The position numbers and the translations under genes are program-made. Below the pieces are notes generated by a model. The model saw only the letters and a program-made list of their open reading frames with translations. It was not told where the DNA came from and did not search any database. This document shows positions 21,134 to 64,000 of a stretch of 64,000 nt of DNA, piece after piece (the stretch's first letter is position 1; every line of letters begins with the position of its first letter). The stretch is taken from NCBI GenBank assembly GCA_038501785.1, contig JBAMJR010000089.1, positions 6,876,001 to 6,940,000 of the forward strand, given 5' to 3'. Source of the DNA: Myoxocephalus aenaeus (taxonomy: Eukaryota; Chordata; Actinopteri; Perciformes; Cottidae).

Positions 21134-22397
21134 ATTTCCCAAAATTGTTCAGCGTCATTGCTGGAAACAGTTCAGCCGCACAGCACAGATGATCTCAGAC
21201 GACTTGGGTTTTGATAAATCAAAGAAATGTTTTTGCTGCATGAGCTATTGTTTGTCCTTTTTCTTTTACACTCCTGCCTGGTGTTACAGCCCATCTTCAT
21301 TTGTCATTACTCCTTTAATCCTGTAGATGACAGTAGTATGCTGATGACCTGGCAGTCATCGAGGGAGGTTTAGGCGACTTAAGAGCTAAATCAGTGATTC
21401 GCGGAATGGTCACGGATCATTATTTGCATGTGGATTTGAGTTCATGCATCTAAGTGGCTGTTGTTTGCTGTGGTGATTGTGGAGTCGATGACTGTTCTTG
21501 GTGTGGTTTCCCCAACTCCCAGAAGGGATCTTTTTCATCTGATGTACACTGACCGTGAGAACATTAAGAACATTTGAGAACACAGAACAGCTTCATCGTT
21601 GTCTGTTTTGGGTTACTTTTACTTTCAGTTCAGAGTTTAATATCAGGCCTAGTAGAGCAAATAATTCAGAAAATGTGTCAGTGTAAAATACTGCATCATC
21701 AAAATGAAGAGTAAGAAACAAAAAAATAAATAGCTGTGATCTATTTATGTTCATTTGTGAAATCCTAAATAGAGTAATTTATTTATATATATATATATTA
21801 TATGCAATTCTTTAAATTTGGCATAATGGCCGTGTGGTAAATTCCAAAAATAATCTGCTGGTTATACACTTGATACCATGTAGCCTATCTTTATAAAGAA
21901 GGATTTGAAAATGTAAAGGGCCTTAAAATTGTCATAAAACCAACGATCTGTTGACCTCGATGGCATAGCCGTCAGTGCTGAAAACAAAATGTTAAATTGT
22001 GACTTTAAGATTCAAAGTCAAACCAAATGCAGGATTTAGAGAATCATTTGGAGAATGTTTTATGCACAGTATAATATATGTAAGCACACTGTCTATGTAT
22101 AAAATGTTACTAATAATACCTTCTTCTCCTTTAGGTGGGGCAGGCTGAACGCAGGAAGAGTCTGCTAAACACGACAGAGTGAGTCTGTGACCGCTTTGCA
22201 AGAGGTGTTTCATATTTAAATAAAAGAAAACAAGCTTTCAGTTGGACTAAAATGTTGAACTAAATGAAGAAAACATCAATTTGTAGTGTCCCAAAGTTGC
22301 TTTCTAAACACTCGCACACGCACAGAGTCGAAGGTCTTTGCTGCTTATTTCTTCAGTCTTTCTGAAAGGAAGCATATCTGCTAGGAGCAGAGGCCAA

Positions 22398-22516
<119 letters not shown>

Positions 22517-23139
22517 TCAAGTTCCTGAAGAAGTGCTATGTCAGCAAAGGACTACTGTTTACATTTACACCCCCACACACACACACACGTACAGCATCTT
22601 GGGCTTTCAGGGCAGCGAGACGATGTGAAGAGGGTGATTTATTCTGTTATTGCTCGCTAAGTACACTTCTTTCTCTCTGCCACTGTCCAATTCACCAAAC
22701 TCAGCATCGTGGGTCTTTTATTCAACTCATTCTCCTTTTGCTGCATTGGAAAAAGTGTCCAGATCAACAAATAATTACATATTTTGAATTCAAATGTTTG
22801 TTTTTTTTGGAGTCAAAGTAGAAAATCAGCACCTGGGATGAAATTAGTTCACCTGATTCCAAGTGAAATTTCACCACACAATACTTGTTTGTAGGGTTCC
22901 TGAATACCTTTTTCTGGGTCACTACCATACACAAATATTTTGAATGGGCCCCATTAAATGGTTTAACCCCAATTATTACAAACTCATGCTGTCTGTGCAA
23001 GTGCTGTTACACTAGTACACAATCTTATTTTAGCAATGAATGAGAGTTTCACCAAAAGTGTAATGTGAATTACAGGGAAATCTCGTCAAAGAAGACACAG
23101 TGTACATGTAATATACCATAACTTGGCTTTAATAAAACA

Positions 23140-23290
23140 CATTTTGGGAAATCCCTCACCTTTATTTTAACCGAGCTTAGCATGGAGAATAAAAGCAGGG
23201 GGCTAGCCTGGCTCTGTCCTGAGGGGAAATAACACTAACAACAGACACCTATACCTGGACCACAAACCTGTGCTCACGGTAAGTATCTAG
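23140..23290 (+). repeat. Interspersed repeat relic, same family as 61020-61330
   Basis: Contains the diagnostic phrases TTTTGGGAAAT, GAGCTTAGCATGGAGA and GCTAGCCTGGCTCTGTCC, shared with the copy near 61.1 kb. The family is familiar from percomorph genomes. Class unknown. Confidence 0.5.
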
Positions 23291-23929
23291 CAACCTGCGT
23301 TATAGACGTTGTTGTGTATGGATTCAAATAAACAAGATAAATCATGTTAATTAGTAATTTACAGTTATTGAAATGGTTACAGATGTTTAACTATTCTCAA
23401 AAAATTGTGATATGTGGAACACAAGGATGTGAAAAGTCAACGGTCTGCCCTACATCATTTAATAATCAGACATTCATCTTGAGGATAGTCTACCATATAA
23501 CTGTAACTAGGACAATATTCATCCAATCACATCTGTGTCCTTTCCAGTATTCATGTCTTTTCCTCCGCACAGCTGCATTCATTCTTCTTCTCCCTGTTGG
23601 TTAATTCTGGTGGCACGAAGACAAAACGCGGTCTGTGTCATCTCTCCAAACACACGACCAGGATCATGAATGTGAGCCACAAGCTGGCACGTGCACGCCC
23701 ACGCAGGCCCGCCCACGTGCACGAAACACACAAGAGCCAGCGGAGGAGAGACGAAGGTGGAGAATCTGAGCCCCGAGTGGGTGCAGAAAAGAGGAAATAA
23801 GATCAGGAGCGAGAGAATGCCACGCACATCTTGGCATTTAAACAGAGGATTTCCTCTGTACCTCGTCTTCCCATCCGCTCTCCCTGTTTACATAAGGAGC
23901 GACTATACTTCACATAGCTATGAGGGTCT

Positions 23930-24043
<114 letters not shown>

Positions 24044-25213
24044 ATGTAGGGGTGTATGCGGCCTCCCACACAGGACAGTAACAGCCACCATTTATATTGA
24101 AAATAACAGTTTCAGTTTACTGTCTCTTAACGTGTTTAGTGGAAGTGAGAATCATTAATTCTTTCGATATTCCTATTCAACTTCCCCATAAGAAGTTGCT
24201 TCAAAGTGAATACCTTCTTCTGTTTTTTTCTTCTTCTCTATTTAACACCAATCAAATTTGATAAATTAAGTGAAAGAGAAATTAAACTGTTAAGACATTT
24301 TTGGAGCTGCTAAACGGTATCTAAGCATTCTCATCTCCTCTTGTACTCTGCTGTGGTGTCAGCAGACTGTCTTCCTCTGGTGTTTCAGCCAAAAGGTGAT
24401 GGATGTCTCTGGCCACCTCTTAGCTCTCTCAGGGGGGATTTTACAGAACACTTGACACTATCGGAGTCAGCAGGCCGGACAGCAAAGATAATATTTTCTT
24501 ATTTCTTCTGTCGCCACCTTTTATCAGCTGTCTAATGTTTTAGACAGCACACCTTGGAGAAAAGGTTGCTGGTTTGGTTATTTTTATTGTTCGCAGAGTG
24601 TGGAATGGTCTTTGGGAATTTGGAAAAACATCAAGAACATAGCAGAGCAGATTTGTGTTTTCTGGCTACCTGGTGTATGTTAAGTCCGATATTCACTCAC
24701 CTTCTGGCTCTGTTTTTGTTCTCAAATAACTCCTGGAAATGGCTCTTTAGCTGCTAAATTTGCCATTTGGTGCTAATTTGTTTGGGAAACTGTGAGTGTT
24801 TACAGATATATTGACAAAGTCACAATTGTGTAGAAAATAGTAAGCATTGAATGGACAGCAGAGAAGAGTATTATGGGGTTCAAGAAGTTTCTATTGATGT
24901 TTTACTGCTTCTCTTTGAGTCCAACTGACTGCACTTAAATTAGACACAGCTACTTAATCTCAGTCTTTGACAAAACTTTAAAATTTTTACAACTTAATTA
25001 GTTTACAATGTTTGATGTACAAAAGACAGGTTTTTTGGCCGAGTATATGCCTTTAAAGTTAAAGAAGTACAGTGCAAACCTTGTGGAGTCGAGCCACTGC
25101 ATATAGAATTGATTGGAGAGTGTGTTTGAGGAAAACAATGCTAATAATAGTGCTCCAATACCTGCAGACCACAGCACTCGAGGGGCTGCTGCTCCGATTG
25201 AGGGTTTGTCCTG

Positions 25214-25221
25214 GTGTGTGT

Positions 25222-25241
<20 letters not shown>
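25214..25241. repeat. (GT)14 microsatellite
   Basis: Short perfect GT run. Confidence 0.95.
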
Positions 25242-25252
<11 letters not shown>

Positions 25253-26340
25253 GGTGGTGGTCAGAATGCTGGCGAGGTACTTTCACAGAGTTTCAGAGTC
25301 GCACTGATCAATACATGCTTTAAATAGGGACACAAATACCTGCACACAGCATTAATCTCAATAGCTGGATCCTATTTAAGAAGGAAGCGTTTTGCTGAAT
25401 ATAAATTGGCCGGATGTCAACCACACAGAGGTACAGTAAGTAGTTGGAGAGGCCCAAACGCCACTCAGTGCCTTCCCCAGCGTTAATTATCAATTGCTCA
25501 GAATAGCTAATTAAGTGGATATTTGTGTGTCTCCAGTTATCAAACTGTGCATTAAATACAGTTGATCAGTTAATCAATATATGACGGCCGCAAGGGATTC
25601 AACTGAAACAGTATTGCATTTCAGGTCAAATGTTTGTTTCAACGGGATGTCACGGAAACAATTTAACGGTTTAGCCAACAAAACCAATGTTTGGTTTTGG
25701 CTTAGTTAGTTGGCTTAGTTAGTTCCAGGAATACATCATGGTTTGGCTTAAAATAACTAGACTTAGGTTGAGGTAACATAAGCTATCGTAAGGGTTTGGG
25801 TTAAGGTTCTCCCAATCGTAAACATTATTTGCCACAATGTCAATGAGAGCATGTGAGCGCGTTGACGTTAGCATTTAGTTTAGCGACAGATTTACAGAAT
25901 TGCTGGCATGGTTGTCGTAAACTCTGTTCCAAATCGCAGACTTTTTATTTGTACGTACTTGCAGTATGCATTTGATTGGGATATACTACTTCCTCATAAC
26001 ATAGAGCCTTAAACCCAGACGCTCTCACTCCTATATCTGCTTCGCAAAGAATTGTGGGTCAGAATAGGCAGAAGAGCCTTTCATACTGTATTTGACATAT
26101 AATAATTGTATTGCATCCTAAATAGTAGAATGGGTATTGGAACGCATGGACATGAATATAAACTCCTAGATATGATGAGGAAACAGTTTCAACCTGCAGG
26201 GTTTCCATGAGAATTAGCGATGCTTCCTCCTGTTTTAAAGGTCGATAATCAACTTCTTGCTCCTATAATCTGGTGGTTCAGGTTATCACCTGTTTTTGGC
26301 ACAAAAAACAGGGGTGTGTTGACCTACACTAACTAAACTC

Positions 26341-26343
26341 CGC

Positions 26344-26386
<43 letters not shown>

Positions 26387-26410
26387 CGTATGTGCGTGCG
26401 CGTGCGCGCA
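26341..26410. repeat. (GT)n-(CG)n alternating tract, Z-DNA prone
   Basis: About 70 bases of alternating purine and pyrimidine, passing from GT repeats to CGCGCGCG and GTGCGTGCGCGTGCGCGC. Such sequence favours left-handed DNA under negative supercoiling. Confidence 0.9.
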
Positions 26411-26760
26411 GCCTCCAGGGGATTTGTGTCCATGCCTCGGGGCGTGTGTAGTGGACAGCTTGCGGCTGGATTCATAGAGTGACGTCAGCGCGCCGCTACC
26501 TCTCCCCGAGGGCAGGATTAGTCGGGAGCAGCAGAGACAGCGCTCCGGTAATCTCCCGGTAACAAATGGGGGGAGACGGGCACGTTCGGAACTGCCGGTA
26601 CCAAGTGATACCGCGGGGCCCCTGAGACTCCCGAGATTAGGCTCCTGCATTTGAGGCACGATGGGTCGCTTCGCGCCGCCGCAGCAAACCGACGCGGCCC
26701 GGGCAGGTACACGCAGCAGGTAAGCTGTGGAGAACGCAGGGTGAACTCGTCTCAGGAGGA
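26411..26760 (+). promoter_or_regulatory. CpG-rich candidate tll1 promoter / leader exon
   Basis: A GC-rich island in an otherwise AT-rich intergenic region, about 1.9-2.2 kb before the tll1 start. It contains a full cAMP-response palindrome TGACGTCA (26480-26487) and many CpGs. It also has a strong donor, CAGCAG|GTAAGC, after 26719. The best matching acceptor downstream is TTTATTTCAG at 28630-28639. Assignment to tll1 is inference from position and direction. Confidence 0.5.
26480..26487. promoter_or_regulatory. Consensus CRE (TGACGTCA)
   Basis: Perfect eight-base CREB/ATF palindrome inside the CpG-rich stretch. A functional role is inferred only from motif and setting. Confidence 0.5.
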
Positions 26761-26983
26761 TTTACCTCGGCAGGGTAGTTCACAGGCTGCGCTGCTGATT
26801 GTCAACAACTGCTGCTGTTTTATTTTTACTGCTTGTGCCTGCAGTACGTGTTTGTGCGTGGAGGTTGCACTTGGGAGATTATGGGGTATTTGTTGACAAC
26901 TTTACAGTCCGTGTAGGATTTTTGTCAAAAGCTGCCAAGTTTGAGTGTGGTGGGAAATGTTCTTTTAAAAGCTCGTTTGGTTT

Positions 26984-27025
26984 CACACACACACACACGC
27001 ACACGCACACACGCGCGCGCGCGCA
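26984..27025. repeat. (CA)n-(CG)n alternating tract, Z-DNA prone
   Basis: CA repeats grade into CGCGCGCGCGC. Together with 26341-26410 it brackets the CpG-rich stretch. Confidence 0.9.
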
Positions 27026-27983
27026 CCTCACAGAGGTTCATTCAGTGTCGTCTACTTGTAGGTACCAGTGATGCAGTGGAGCATCGTGAACCTACGTGAA
27101 CTCGGTTCTTCTGTTGTTCACCGACTACAGACTGATGGTTCAAAGTATCCAACAAAATTGGTAATTAGAAATGAAACTCAAAATCGTCCACAGGTGCTGG
27201 TTTCCAGGTAATATGTTTATATTTTGTGATTGGAGAACATTTCCCCCCTAACACACATTATGGACATATTATGAAGCAACACACTAAAGTAATGTGTGTT
27301 TTTAATAAGGATCACCCTCTGAATGTCAACGCGGATTGCTGGTTCTATTTCTTGACAAATGTACTCTGTGTATGTCATGCTACTGTACACGAAAGCCAGT
27401 GTATTTTTACGCACAACACCTAATTATTGCAATATTTGCATTTAATATAGCCTTTGATCTTTTTCCATTTATCTCTTTCAATGACAGAAAAGGAGCAGAC
27501 AGGAGGAAGTATATGACAAAAGGCGACCTACTCTATTACCTCTGAGCATTTATGGTTTGGTTGTCACCTACTTAGCACCTGCCTCTAAATAACCAGATGA
27601 CACCCATAACGAACAGGGTCTGAGGGCTGATGGATACTAAAACCCACTGACCAATTTGTAGCCGCCGTGTTACTTTTACCGCTACCGGTTTTTACTGTAA
27701 ATTCTCTGTAGCCTATTTTACGGATCGGTGTGAGTAAAGGTCCAATAATAACCTGTGAAGATCAGTGCGCGTTTCCTCCGCTGTCACCACGCTGTGATGA
27801 GGATGCAGCTCCTGAAGTTTATTTATTACAGTGGGTTAACCGAACGTATATGCGGTGTTTCTGCTCAGGGAGAGGCAGAGGGAGAGAGTCTTTGCGCAAA
27901 TGCTCTTTGAAAAGGGACGAAATGGGAGGAATAGAAAGTTTTGGTTCTGCACCACTTGGGTGGAACAGTGCAGGTATTTGGCG

Positions 27984-27986
<3 letters not shown>

Positions 27987-28053
<67 letters not shown>
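27987..28053. repeat. (GT)33 microsatellite upstream of tll1
   Basis: Perfect GT run separated by about 20 bases from the following GA tract. Confidence 0.97.
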
Positions 28054-28055
<2 letters not shown>

Positions 28056-28070
28056 GCGGTGCGCTGACTC

Positions 28071-63708
<35,638 letters not shown>

Positions 63709-64000
63709 GTGGGTTTCACGTTCATTCACATCAGCACACACACTGGCATAAAAGCACCGGCGTGCACATGCACACGCTGCCACATTCACACAAGCATGCG
63801 CTCACTCACACGAACAGTCACCGTCCATCATACGGGCCTTCCTTTGTTTACCCGCATCAGAGTCCGCATGACAGCAGACTGGTCCTTTCCATTTGAGGAT
63901 AGTGTTCTCTTAACATTCCCACGGTCGGGGCCTGGAAATGTTTAAAAACTGTTTCAGGAAACTATTGCTAAGTGGGTTGCGTGCACAAACTATTTGAAAT
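63709..64000 (+). other. tll1 intron 17 (partial)
   Basis: First 292 bases of the intron, with scattered CACA and TCACAC motifs. No exon recognised before the window ends. Confidence 0.8.

Noticed and set aside
63740..63900. Possible further tll1 exon in the last 250 bases
   Set aside because: The text translates to His/Thr-rich simple sequence and lacks CUB motifs or an acceptor; the CUB4 exon must lie beyond the window.

Overview
The window is nuclear DNA from a ray-finned fish, most likely a percomorph teleost. Its genes are split into small exons with standard GT/AG splice sites. They encode vertebrate proteins, and long CA/GT, GA and AT microsatellites are extremely dense. Several interspersed repeats resemble families that are abundant in percomorph genomes.

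Three genes lie head to tail on the + strand, in the order and orientation I know from human 4q32.3. (1) Positions 1-~850: the last coding exon and 3' UTR of msmo1, the C-4 methylsterol oxidase of the endoplasmic reticulum. (2) Positions ~3290-18580: the complete cpe gene, carboxypeptidase E, with 9 coding exons encoding 454 residues. This is the prohormone-processing exopeptidase of regulated secretory granules. (3) Positions ~28200 to beyond the right edge: tll1, tolloid-like 1, a secreted BMP-1/tolloid astacin metalloprotease. Seventeen coding exons (790 residues) are present: signal peptide, prodomain with furin site, protease domain, CUB1, CUB2, EGF1, CUB3 and EGF2. The exons for CUB4 and CUB5 lie beyond the window. 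The three proteins share no pathway, so the cluster is conserved synteny and not an operon-like unit.

Between and inside the genes: msmo1-cpe intergenic (~2.4 kb, AT-rich); cpe intron 1 (8.2 kb, with a nested repeat insertion at 6632-7094 and a 130-bp TTC tract); cpe intron 5 (an RTE-type LINE fragment with a 12-bp target duplication); cpe-tll1 intergenic (~10 kb, with a 34-bp perfect palindrome and, at its right end, a CpG-rich stretch at 26.4-26.75 kb that may be a tll1 promoter or leader exon); tll1 intron 1 (~17 kb, with a 1.9-kb inverted-repeat DNA element and several fish repeats); tll1 intron 10 (an antisense L1-type LINE relic); and tll1 intron 16 (5.5 kb, microsatellites and repeat relics).

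I found no novel gene system. The most unusual signals are in tll1. Long GT/CA tracts sit directly against several splice sites, including one on each side of exon 9 that are complementary to each other. A CA microsatellite is translated within the prodomain. A strong-context upstream ORF lies in the probable leader, and a candidate upstream exon would splice in frame with the tll1 start. No tRNA, rRNA or CRISPR feature was seen, and no extra protein-coding gene. Most long open frames are translated microsatellites.
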